DNA of 64,000 nt. Source: Chondrus crispus (taxonomy: Eukaryota; Rhodophyta; Florideophyceae; Gigartinales; Gigartinaceae). Numbering within the stretch: the stretch's first letter is position 1; each line of letters begins with the position of its first letter. Made by a program: the position numbers and the translations under genes. This document shows, piece by piece, positions 8,655-19,119 of this stretch. The notes beneath the pieces were generated by a model. The model made no database searches. It worked only from the letters and a program-made list of their open reading frames with translations, and was not told where the DNA came from. Location of the stretch: the NCBI RefSeq assembly GCF_000350225.1, contig NW_005178735.1:1-64000 (forward strand), written 5' to 3'.

Positions 8655-10715
8655 CTACCCCTCGCCGTCGAAACGTATCGGATCAAACTGGGAAGACGTG
8701 AGCTCGCTAACGCCCACAAAGCCATCGCACACATCTCCGATCCAATCGCAGACATATTTCTTGAATGCTGAAGGTCTGAGAACGACGCGGTCGCAGTCCT
8801 TGCCCTCCTTTATCGAATACGGGCAGACGTACGAAAAGATTATCTCCCTCGTATCGTTTGCATGCTCAAAAGTCTCCCCGCTGGCATCAGAGATCAGAGT
8901 CTTCTCCAGCTCTTCTGGAGCAACCCTCTCAACTATTTCGCGCAACGTTTCGTGAATACCCAGCGTTGCTTTCGGTAACAAATGTGAAAGCACGTCAGTG
9001 AACATGGCGTGCGAAACTCCACCTTTGCTCAGAACCTTCAGCAACGCCGAGTGTATATCGCTCTCCTCTGCACCATCGTCGGATAATTTTGTCGCAATGC
9101 CCAGCGCTGTCCTCGCCAGTGCCACCTGCATTACGCAGCGCGTCGCGATCCAGGCATCGAGGCGGGCGAGCGTCAAAATTGATGCTACGCCAGCCCTGAG
9201 GCGCTCTTTTCCCAATCGTAGTCCAGCCCACTCCTTGTAAATATCCCGAGCGGTGTCAAAAACGAAAAAGATGTCAACGCCACTCTCTCCAATATTATCG
9301 CTCTCTGAATGCCCAGGCGGCACCACTGTACGCCAGTGGTCTAGGCTACCAGAGGTAATACAGTCAATACATGCTCGCATAATTTTGTCGATCCCGCCGC
9401 TGTCATCATCTGCAAATGCAATTCCCATCATTTTCACGTCTTCGCCAGCAGCATTGTTCAGAGCATGAATGATGTAGTCGACTGAGGCACTCTTCAGCTT
9501 CTTTTGAACCGGAATACAACTGACGTCCCACACCTTGGCCACCCTGGTCCAAACCGTTCGCTTGAGGCTGGACATATATGACGACGCCTTGTCAGCCACC
9601 TCCGCAGAGAGCTTAGATGCCCCTTGAATGCCATTGAAGATGCATGCGCCCGAAATCTCCTCCTTGGATGCTGCTCTCAGAGCACTGGTAAGAGATCCGC
9701 TTTCGAGAGCCATCTTGTATGCAGTGCGAGCCAGAATGGTAGGAGACAATTGCGGCGGTAGAAGTGCGCCGTTTGTAATGCCTAGCTTCGCCACATCGAG
9801 TGGTGGTACCGCCGCTCGAGTGCCGCCTCCCAGCGGTCCGATCCCATCGCCTTCAGCGATCTTCAGAGGCGAGGGAACCCATCGATAGTCCGCAATTCTT
9901 GGCGACTGCTCCATCGGAGTAAAGTTGCGCATGCAACGACGCGCAATGTCATCAGAGGCATATTTCATCACCACGACAAGGTCGCGTTGAAGCGGGGTGA
10001 TTGTGTCAAGGAATGCCTCGTCCTTTTGACGCTTCTTCTTGGTCGCAATGACTGCGCGCTTGGCAGCGGCGGCAGCCTGGCGTCCTCCACGAGATGAACC
10101 TGCAACCAGGACCTCCAGCGCATCCTTGGCATGCGAGAGCTCCATCACCTGCGCATTCAGCCGAGCAACCTCGATCATTAACGAATTGATCTTATCACCT
10201 TGTAGCTTTTTCACTTCTTGCATTGTCTGCATATAAATGTGTTGCTCATCAGCCCTCGCTCTCTCACGGTTGAGCAGTGATGCGATCTGCCGCTGCAGTA
10301 CAGCTGCGTCGACACCCGCGGCCGTGTCGCCAGTCGACGCTCCGGCGACAACAGCGGGGGGCGAAGAACTTCGGTCCGGGGGAAGGACATCTGTAGCGCG
10401 ACTGAGGTTGGGGACCGTAGAATGCGAGTGTAGTGCCACGTTGGTGGCCAGAGGCCCGATTTCACTGTCTAGCCGCGTCGGGATCGCCGCGCTCAAGTCG
10501 AGAGCGCTACCATCTCCCTCCCTGCTCTCGGGCTCATGGCTTGAGATTCCGTGGCTTCCGCGGTTGGCTCTTTTCCTTTTACGAGCCACTGAGGGAAGGC
10601 CGCAATCAGCCACGGTTCTGGTCTCGGAAGCGAGGCCACGCCGCAATCGCTTGCTTCTGCGGACCGGTGACTCCGGTTCCTCATCCAGCCTGCCCCACCG
10701 GTGGCCCACAGTCAT
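8655..10715 (-). CDS. Uncharacterised 686-residue protein with coiled coil
   Basis: This is an intact ORF from ATG at 10715 to a stop at 8655. The N-terminal ~130 residues are basic and disordered, with RRSKRLRRG and RKRKRAN nuclear-localisation-like clusters. Residues about 137-205 form a heptad-rich coiled coil with Arg/Lys/Glu/Leu. A basic run (KRAVIATKKKRQK) follows, and then a long, mainly helical region with no family I recognise. It is co-oriented with the Plavaka-type transposase pseudogene that begins downstream of it in coordinates, 1.2 kb away. It could be that element's second gene (CACTA elements often carry a DNA-binding accessory protein) or a captured or host nuclear protein. 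Its intactness beside a broken transposase is notable. The function is not assigned. Confidence 0.6.
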   Translation of the reverse strand: MTVGHRWGRLDEEPESPVRRSKRLRRGLASETRTVADCGLPSVARKRKRANRGSHGISSHEPESREGDGSALDLSAAIPTRLDSEIGPLATNVALHSHSTVPNLSRATDVLPPDRSSSPPAVVAGASTGDTAAGVDAAVLQRQIASLLNRERARADEQHIYMQTMQEVKKLQGDKINSLMIEVARLNAQVMELSHAKDALEVLVAGSSRGGRQAAAAAKRAVIATKKKRQKDEAFLDTITPLQRDLVVVMKYASDDIARRCMRNFTPMEQSPRIADYRWVPSPLKIAEGDGIGPLGGGTRAAVPPLDVAKLGITNGALLPPQLSPTILARTAYKMALESGSLTSALRAASKEEISGACIFNGIQGASKLSAEVADKASSYMSSLKRTVWTRVAKVWDVSCIPVQKKLKSASVDYIIHALNNAAGEDVKMMGIAFADDDSGGIDKIMRACIDCITSGSLDHWRTVVPPGHSESDNIGESGVDIFFVFDTARDIYKEWAGLRLGKERLRAGVASILTLARLDAWIATRCVMQVALARTALGIATKLSDDGAEESDIHSALLKVLSKGGVSHAMFTDVLSHLLPKATLGIHETLREIVERVAPEELEKTLISDASGETFEHANDTREIIFSYVCPYSIKEGKDCDRVVLRPSAFKKYVCDWIGDVCDGFVGVSELTSSQFDPIRFDGEG

Positions 10716-11899
10716 CAGGCAGGCGGAAACAGTGGTGCGCCGACAGACCTGAGGTTCAGACCTCAGGAGAATTGGTGAAGCTGCGTACGTACTCGTCCTC
10801 GCCAGACTACTCCACCGCAGAAAATTGCGCCTGCCTGAGGCACTAACTCAAGCTTTACGCCGGCAGTAAATTTTTGCTGGAGTAAATTGCTCATGACCGT
10901 TACAGAATTATGTAGCGATAGTTTAATTGCGAAACATTATAGTCAAATTTACGCTAGTAAAGTTGAAAGTTTTATTTGAAGCCCTTCTGTAGTCGACGAC
11001 CATTGCCGCACGCGACGAGCGCGTCGGCACGTCAGAGGAAGGCGAGACAAGCCTACAAAGAGCTGCGCGACGGCGCTGAGTGAATGCGATCCAAGTTCGC
11101 CCGGTTCACATGCAGGATAGAGACAACAACTTTTTCAGCCCTTCCAATTTTTCCTGCGAGTCTATCGGGTGGCGTCCAGGCGCGACGTGTGGGTCGAGAA
11201 AGACGGGAGAAATACATGCGGCGCTGATCTAGAGGAATTGAGGGCGTGTGTATACTGGTAGCATTTCGCATCTGGCACGAGTGATAGTACTGTACCAAGC
11301 AACAGTAGGATGAGTGTGGAACGGGGGGGTTTCGGGGTTTGTCGCTGCGATTGGGGAGACCAGACATGGTGCGTTTCAGGAGGGGGAGAGAGAGGAGGGG
11401 TGCGCGGGGGCCATGGTTTGCTGGCGCTGAGTAAGACCAAAGAAGGAGGGAGGCGATTCGGGAATCGGGAATGGTTTGTTGAGGCTTCTGTGGATGTGCC
11501 GCGGAGCGATGTTGACCGAGCTTCTACAAGTGGTACAGTTGTTATTGCGTAGAACGTCACAGCGAGAAAGGCAATGCGATAGGGAATGGGATTGTGTGTG
11601 CAGCTTGAGGACAGTTGGGCAAATGTTTATGGCTGCTCACGTGTACGCAGGTGCATGTGTGTATAATTTTTGCAACTGCCAGGCATTTTGCTTTCTGAAG
11701 AATCTTGCATCCTGATTACATCAGCTCTCTTGAGCGGGGAGGCATGAAAACACTTTATCACGATCGACATTGTGGGACGCTCTTTGTCTCGATTGACTCA
11801 GTCAGTGTCTTTTCAAGATTTTGACGAGCGGTCCGTATTCTCAGAGTTGTCCCAGCGGTTCCCATTGCAGTGCTAAGGCTGCGATTAGTAGAGGGAGCA
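10716..11899. other. Intergenic, no confident gene
   Basis: Short ORFs overlap on both strands around 11053-11560 without recognisable domains. No convincing CACTA-type terminal repeat was found here. Confidence 0.5.
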
Positions 11900-14800
11900 T
11901 TACGGGTCGTGAGGTCTGTGATCATGCTGGTCTGCAGTGGAGTACCTCATCTTACGCATTGGCTGCTTAAATCGGTTGATGTAGAATCGATGCGTCTCCC
12001 ATCCACTGCGGATGAGGGATGGTTGCGACCTCGTGCCTCCCAACTCATCATCGCAACGAACGACGTGAAGCAAGCCGCGGATTGAGCCGACATATTGCAC
12101 ATCAATGTAAGCGAGATTTGTCATTTCCGTAGACGTTTCAGCTTCGCACGCAGGTGCTCCTGGAGAAACAGTTTCATCTTCTCCCCTCACAGCCCAACGA
12201 AGTTTCACGCAGTTCAAGGCGCGGTCAACCGCGTCGATTTCGTCCCCGTGAACACGATCGTAGTACCGAATGAAACAAATCTCGATGTCATCTCTCTTCA
12301 CAGATGCCTCAGCCAGGAGGTGACCCCGTCGCGGGATTTTGATAGCGATAAAAGCCAGTACTTTCGCAATGTAGACCTTTCGAGGCACAATTCCGCCAGT
12401 GCCTCCCGGCGGATCGTCGCCACTCTCCTCAATCATGACATTATCCTGTCTCGCTACTTTGCTGCTGTAGTAGCTGTGTGACGAGACGGCACGCTGCATC
12501 TCTCTGTCTCCATTGTCCATAGTTAAAATCTCAAAGTCGCCAGCGCCGCTCTCAGGCGCCTCACAGCCCTTTAACGTTGGGCACGGGAGGCCAGCAACAG
12601 ATGCAGTAGCGGGTCTTCGCACAACAGAGTCAGCCAGTGGCCTGTGCTGCGCATGGATTGAATCAATATACCACTGCAAACGTCCGGGACCTCCGACATC
12701 TTCGCAAAGTTCTTGCACCGCAATGTTGGGTCCTAGCTCGCCTGAGTGCTGGAGAAGGCTGCCGCATGAACCTGCATGTGCATGAATCTCTGCCCACATC
12801 ATTATGTCGCCCCCACCAGACAAGCCTGCAGCGTCCTCACGCACCATCTCCTGTTTGATCTTTGTGAGTGATTCCGTCCTTCTGCGCTTACCCATTAGCT
12901 TGGCGATGACGTCCTCCCTGAGCGGAAGCATCCGGGTGCTCATCGACCTCGCACTGGCCTCTTGAGCTCCTTGAGCAAGCACCAAGCGCCGCATTGCCTC
13001 TTCCTGCCTGGTGTCTTTGCGTTTCGAATTCTTGTCATATGCTGTCTTAAACAGTTTGTGGCTTGCCTCGTACGAGTCCGCGCTGTAGTTTGATAAGCTC
13101 CCACACATCTTGATGTCTGAGACAAGGTGTCGAAGAGCATGGAATTTCGGAAATGCCATACCACTTGCCTGGTACTTGCCAAACACCTCGATTGCTTTGT
13201 CCTGGAAATTTGAGATCTGGTCGGCGAGCGCGTCGAGCTCAACTGCGGTGAAGCCAGGCTCCGAGAAGCGGGAGGTAGCTGTAGCCACCAGTTCTTGATA
13301 AAGGACGCAAACAGTCGTCAAAGGAGACTTATTAATAGTGCCACAAAGCCTGTCCAACAGAGCAAAGACGAATGGCATGACTTGATCAATGCCGGCGAGG
13401 TCTTTGGCCTCAAGCATGGCAACTATCCCTGTTGATGTGAAGAACCCAGAGAGCTCATCGTTTGTCCCGGACTTCGTGAAATCAAACTTAAGCCCCACGC
13501 AGGGCGATTCTGCCTGAATACGCTTTAGAAACGCGTTACATCTTTTCAATACGTCGACTCTAGCCGACTTGAGCTTTCTTGGACCTCCTTTGGAATTCAG
13601 CAGCTCTGTCGTGCTTAGCAATGGATCTTTCAACATTTCGCTCGCACAGACCTTAAGAGTCCGCGATAAACCCAGGAAAAAATTATGCAATGTTTTAAAA
13701 CGCAGCAGTCTCGGCAGTGCCAGTTCTTCGGTTAGATCCATGAACAGCCACTTCAAAAGGGCAGGGCGAACCGTCGTCACGCCCACCAGTCTCATGTTTT
13801 CTTGTAGAGACTTCTTTCTCGCCGTATCACAAGCCTGCTCAGCGACTTCGAATTTATTCAATCGCTGCACAGTGTCCAAGATATTACGTGGAATGCAAGG
13901 CTCTTCCGAGGCAAGATCGAGCTTCGCAGTGTACCCCCGAGGGCAGTGCCCACCGTGCCCCCCACGTCCAATGCTTCGGGCATATCCGCAACATATGAGG
14001 TTAGAACAGGGTGGCATTTTCGGACACTTCCCTCTCCATCTGCTACGATTATTCCAGTGCGCGATACATCCCAAAGCGGAAGCAAGGCCTCCTTGATTGA
14101 TGCCTGAAATACACGGCTCTTCGATAATCGCCGCTCTTGGACTGAAACTCTTTCTGGCATTACAAAAGTCTGTTCCTCTTCCTCGCGGCACCAATATTCC
14201 TCGTCATCGCCGGTAGAGTTGGCAACATTAATTGCAGCCCGCACGAATTCAACTGGAAAGTACGCAACGATAGTGTCGCCGTTGGAGATGAGCTCCTGTC
14301 GGATCGTCTGAGTCATGTTCAGAGAGCAGATATGGAAAGGCAGGAAGGAGTGAGATCCGACTTTCAAAGTCTGGCACGATTTGTCTGAGTAAGCTTGAAT
14401 CGCTCCGACGAAGCCGTAATTATCAATCCAGAATCCACCGCCATCGCCACTGATGATGAAGTCCTTTATCAGAGGAACCACGTTTTCTATAAGAGCGCAG
14501 CCCATCGTGTGAATGTAAACTCTTACATTGGCGCGGTTCGTTTCTATGAATGGATCGAAGAAGAGCTGGTGTGACTGAGCTTTTGCAAATTGGCGCTTGA
14601 GAGAATCGACTGGCGAGCGGAACCAGCCAACTCCATACACGTTGCAGTTCTTGGGGTCGTAGATGGTCTGCTGCTTGAAGTTCAGATCCGCGAGCCAGCA
14701 TTTAGCGTCCTATTCTGCTTTCTGGCACATTTCCTGAATAGATTCGAAGCCGATCCTGAGTAAGCTTGCATCAAATGACTGATGTTGGAGGAGATTGATG

Positions 14801-15366
14801 ATTGTGTTCGCCTGTCGATCACCACCTTTGTCGCCGATCTGCAGCACCACATTTCGCAGTGCGTGAACCACCTCTTCCTTCGTCGCATCCTCAGCTTGCG
14901 ACTCCTCTACACCTGACGTATCAGCTGCGGTTGCCTCTGCCTGTCGTTCATCCTGCCCTGTTGCATCCAGTGCGAAATGGGGCGAAAAAGTTTTGTTAAG
15001 GCCGGCGGCTGGCAGGATAACATTCGAATCTTGCGCTGCCAGTCGGATCCTATCCTCATACCGCTCTTGCAAGGCACGACCGGTGAGTTGGAAGCTCCCA
15101 CGCAAACGACGAGACTTCACGGGTGGCGGTGAGTCAGAAGCGTCAGCCTCTTGTGCCTCAGCTTCATCTACTGCTGCCTGCTTGCATTTTTTCTTGTGGG
15201 CTCCTAGGTAGGCCTGCCTTGGGAAACTGTCTCTGCAGTACGGGCAACAAACAGAAACGTGGTGCATGGCGCAGGCACAAGCTTCGTGAAGAAGCTGGCC
15301 CTGCTGTTGATGCTCTTCCACATGGGCTTGCCGGTGAGTGGCAAAAAAACTGAGCAAGAGCATCAT
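11900..15366 (-). pseudogene. Plavaka/CACTA-type DDE transposase, two lesions
   Basis: One frame runs from ATG at 15366 to 13858, with a single in-frame TAG at 14712-14710. The N-terminus has a C2H2-like finger (CPYCRDSF...LGAHKKKC). After the TAG come GVGWFRSPVDSL, a region ending VPLIKDFIISGDG, and then SVRKCHPVLTSYVADMPE. These match the order seen in fungal Plavaka-type transposases, where DG-x-RRCHP...DYPE is characteristic. At a C6 run (13958-13963; G6 on the coding strand) the frame slips by -1. It continues as GGHCPRGYTA...CIPRN to 11900 and includes the late FPKFHALRHLV...NYSADSYEASHKL motif. Repairing one base and one stop would give about 1,150 codons. Terminal inverted repeats were not found. 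Confidence 0.75.
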
Positions 15367-15384
15367 GATCTGCTTGAGGTCCAA

Positions 15385-16460
15385 AACGTGGGAGGGGTGC
15401 CTTTTGATTGGCCCAGTAATCTGCCAAAAATGATTTCATTCAAGGGTATTATTGAAATCGCCCGGCGGCTGGTCGCCATCCCACGCGAGCTTTGCGTTGC
15501 ACGGCCGACAGCGCTAGTGCCAGCGCGATCGGTTTACGCTTTTGGCTTGTGAGGATGACGCATGGGCCCCTGAAGCGACTTCGCCAAGCATACAGAGACG
15601 AACAGGTACTCGGACGTCAGTGTTCGTACGATACGAACAAACCGTACGTGAGGCACTACCAAGCCCAATAAGGCTGCATGGGATGCAGTCTCTTTCGCGC
15701 CTCTACGCTACACGCTCAGCTGTGTAATAGACAGCCGTGTACGTGGCGTAGAGGCGCACAACAAAACATATCAAGTTAGTATGTATCAAGCTGTGCAATC
15801 CTGCGACGCTCCGTCGACTGGCCACTGCAAGTGGAATCAGCTATCCAGCGCCCCCGGACGTTGAGGCATTTGATTATGCTATGGACTTGGAGTTAGAATA
15901 TCTACACATGGTTCGAGCTGCTACAATCTAGATGACCCGAAGCGGACTCTCCCGTACTCTCGCAGCATTCATTTCAAAATTGCTTTAGCGATCAAGTGCT
16001 TTCATTATGCTGAATACATATGATTACTTGCTAACGGTCAATGCTAAAGTGTGAGACTCTCGAAGTTTGGTGTTTCGTTCTCAGAATGCATAGCCAGTTG
16101 TTACAACTCACGGTACGTACAAATCGATCTTTCCACTACGAGAGAGTCTTTGTTCAACTTACGGCGTCGGCCCAGGTCCTTGCTGACAGACTGCCAGTGT
16201 GTGAACACAATCTCATTTAGTCATGCACTGCTTGCAACCGTCACGGTGAGGAATACACGATTGTGTGTCTGCTGGACTGCGTACTGGATGAAAGGTAAGT
16301 GAGGTCTCCATCTGGCGGACTCTTTGCACGTCTCACAAGTGTACCCTACTCTTTACTGACTCTTTTAGTACGCCTATCGACAACCACAAGGAAGTTCTAT
16401 GTTCGTCGAAATTTTCGCGATTTGACGTTTGCTTTGCATTTCGCGTAGCCCCCTGCTGCT
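15385..16460. other. Intergenic, no confident gene
   Basis: No ORF here shows a recognisable domain. The sequence lies upstream of the Plavaka-type transposase and may include its promoter and element end, but neither can be placed. Confidence 0.5.
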
Positions 16461-16518
16461 ACAACTGTGCACAGTTGTCGGCCACGAAAACACTCCATGG
16501 AATGTCCTCGTGGCCGAC
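16461..16518. repeat. Palindrome plus inverted repeat
   Basis: Positions 16461-16478 form a perfect 18-bp palindrome centred on GTGCAC. Overlapping it, an 11-bp perfect inverted repeat (GTCGGCCACGA, 16477-16487, and its complement at 16508-16518) flanks a 20-bp loop that is itself nearly palindromic around CCATGG. Confidence 0.85.
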
Positions 16519-16903
16519 GCAGAGAGTCATGGAAGGCACGAACAAAGTTTCTCCGACTCAATAGTTCAATTCGACTTGACTTGACGCAACAAAGGCTTTG
16601 CTGGTGCGCCACTAGCATGTCAGCATTGGAACGATCTTGGGATGCGCCGTGCACCATTATAGTGCATGATGCCGCCCACAGCTGTCCGGCCCCGCTCCGG
16701 CCGGCCACTCTTAGCGCTTTGCGAGAGACGGCGAACGGAGCTCCATAGCCAGAAGCACACGACACCGCCTGCCAAAAAAGTGTACTAGCGGAGCGGGCGG
16801 CGGGCTCCACTCGCGACCGCCACCATCCCCAGCAGCTGCAAGCGCGAAAAGATTTGCCTCGACGTTCGGGTCTTGTATTGTAGTGTTGTAAACTATGCAA
16901 GTC

Positions 16904-16944
16904 TCCTCCTTTAGTTTATGCTCGTAGCATAAACTAAAGGAGGA
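16904..16944. repeat. Perfect 19-bp hairpin with 3-nt loop
   Basis: The left arm, 16904-16922, is exactly complementary to the right arm, 16926-16944, across the loop CGT. The arm reads TCCTCCTTTAGTTTATGCT. There is no U-tract or gene beside it to suggest a terminator. It sits about 40 bp before the ATGCA-rich minisatellite. Confidence 0.9.
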
Positions 16945-16984
16945 AACCTGTACGGCTAGAGCGAAAGAAAACCGCCCAGTAGAC

Positions 16985-17335
16985 CCATGCAAGCCTATGC
17001 AAAGGTCAATGCAAGCCCATGCAAATAGCCAAATCAAGTACATGCAGAAAGCCCATGCAAGGCCATGTATATGGCCAATGCAAGCCTATGCAGATGGCCA
17101 CGCAAACCCGTGCAAAAATCCCTTCCAAGCCCATGCAGATTCCCAATGCGATCCCATGCAAAATCCCATGCAAGCCCATACAGGTGTCCAATGCAAGCCC
17201 ATGGAAAATCCCATGCAAGCCCATGCAGATTCCCAATGCAATCCCATGCACATGGCCAATGCAAACCCATGAAAGCCCATGCAAATTACCAATGCAAGCC
17301 CATGAACCAGGCCATGCACGTCCACGCAATCATGG
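16985..17335. repeat. CCCATGCAA-type degenerate minisatellite
   Basis: This is a run of about 350 bp built from 10-11-bp variants of CCCATGCAA(A/G) separated by GGCCAATGC or TTCCCAATG spacers. It is read through on both strands as false ORFs rich in CMGLHG or MQAHA. It forms the 5' boundary of the E2 integrase fragment, so the apparent long ORF starting at 17019 is a fusion of satellite and integrase. Confidence 0.85.
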
Positions 17336-17429
17336 CGCATTTCTCCGCATAGGAAACACTTGGGAAATTTCTGCTCGTGCAAGTATGGGTAAATCGCCAT
17401 GCATGCATTGGCTTAGCATGGGCTTCGTA

Positions 17430-18754
17430 TGGGAAAGTTTAGACTATCAGAAAAACAGACGTACAGGAACTACCCAGAAGCATCAGAATTACCTTCGCCT
17501 GTTTCCGGCCGCTAGTCCCCTCGAATTTACCGCTATCGACCTTCTCGGACCACTTACGAAAACTGCGCACGGTTACAAGCACGTTTTGGTAATTACGGAC
17601 CGATTCACAAAACTCACAAGAGCAATCCCTTTGAGGAATACAACGGCTGCGACCGTAGCCGCTGCTTTCTTGGAATATTGGGTTTACCCATATGGGATTC
17701 CACTCTATCTGCTTTCTGATAACGGTCCACAGTTCGTGTCGAAATTTTACGGTTCTGTTAGCCAGATGTTGGGAGTGAAGCAACTATTTACGACAGCATA
17801 CCATCCCCAGACAAATGGCCAAGTGGAACGCTTCAATAAGACACTCGTTCAGAGATTACGTCATTACGTTGCTGAGCATCAGCAGAACTGGGATAACTAT
17901 GTCCAGCCCGTTACCTACGCCTACAACACACAAGTAAACTGTTCAACGGGAACGATTCCTTTCGATTTAGCGCTCTCGCGACATCCTCCGAACATACCTT
18001 TACAGGCCCTCCTGTCTCGAACGTTCACCCACGTATCCGATGAAGCCTTGTCGCCGGCTGCCTTTAAAAGGTTTACATTAAATCGGTTACGAGAAGCCCT
18101 AAAAAGGTCAGTTCACAAACTCACAGCTGCCCAGAAACGAGCCAAAGCGGACTTCGATCGACGGGTTCGCAATCCCCTGAAGGTGACAGAGGGTGATTGG
18201 GTCTTCCTTGATAGGCCCCGCTTCAAGAAACGTTACCAAAAGGATCCTGACACGGAAGCGTCCGATGAAAACCTCTCAAGTAAACTTCAACAGAAGACGA
18301 CGGGACCATACCTGGTAAAAAAGTACATCCGAATCATACAGTCACAATTGCCGAGCACGGTATTCTCAATACGGTGAGTCAAGATCGCATTTCCGTTGAT
18401 CCGTCACGTCGTCCACGCTCCGCGGACACACCGGACATTCCTCAACAGGTTACCCAACCGAGAAAACCTCACGTAGAACCACCTCAGCAGACAGGTATTC
18501 AGCAAGACCCAACTCCTCAACAGGAAACGGAGACACCGAATGAAAAGGCCGTACCGCAAGAATCGGAACAAGGTTCTTCATTTTTTGCCGTTGAACATTT
18601 TGTTTCTCATAAGCGCATCCCCACGGGCTACCAGTACCGGGTCCGATGGTACGGTTATAAGTCGAAAGACGATACCATGGAACCGGCCCACCATATCCCA
18701 GAACACTTCATAACCAGATATTGGAAACGGTTAAACCGTAAACCACCATCTTAA
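17430..18754 (+). pseudogene. Chromovirus E2 Pol: integrase plus chromodomain, truncated and frameshifted
   Basis: Only the integrase end of pol is present. The DDE triad is visible: D in FTAIDLLGP (17538), D in LSDNGPQF (17718) and E in GQVERFNK (17826), with 59 and 35 residues between them. A GPY/F-type tail (EGDWVFLDRP...TTGPYLVKK) follows. At the A6 run 18317-18322 the frame must slip by -1 to continue as VHPNHTVTIAEHG and on to a chromodomain (about 18600-18730: YRVRWYGYKSKDDTMEP) ending at 18754. The downstream ORF has only a GTG start, so it is not a separate gene. Protease, RT and RNase H are missing: the fragment abuts the minisatellite. The motif AAGAAGGGGGAG just after the stop could be an internal polypurine tract. 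Confidence 0.88.
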
Positions 18755-19119
18755 GAAGGGGGAGAGAGCCTGTCTCTTTGGGCCAGTTCGCGTTACTGTA
18801 TTGTCAGAATATTCTAGCCCTTGGTGTTCACGGCTTAACCGTTAGCCCAGCAGAAGTACAAAGGAAGAGTAACCCAAGGTGAGAACCAAAACGGAATTGA
18901 CTTTACGAAAGAAAGGAAGAAACCTCTAGGTGGAAACGAGTACAGAAACGTCTTAATTACACTACTCACGAGCACGCTTTCCTGAAGTTGGATACTCCCT
19001 ACGAGGGCCATACCCGTAAGAGGTCGGATAAGCAGGTGCCTCCGGTAAACTTTAGCCGGCTGCTCCGCCTGAGTAAGTCCCATATCCTGAAGAACGTGGT
19101 CGTCCTTCGGAGGTTAAGC

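Noticed and set aside
11900..15366. Stop-codon reassignment to explain in-frame TAG codons
   Set aside because: The conserved TIP41 gene appears to end with TAG, and the affected ORFs also carry frameshifts or TGA/TAA.
8608..15520. CACTA terminal repeats (GCACTAG near 8611 and 15508) bounding the Plavaka-type element
   Set aside because: Only about 7 bp match; chance is likely, so no element boundaries were annotated.
17006..17400. Minus-strand ORFs rich in CMGLHGI
   Set aside because: Simple translation of the ATGCA minisatellite.
18374..18754. Separate chromodomain gene downstream of the E2 integrase
   Set aside because: It starts only with GTG, and the -1 frame continues the integrase tail without a gap, so it is the same gene.
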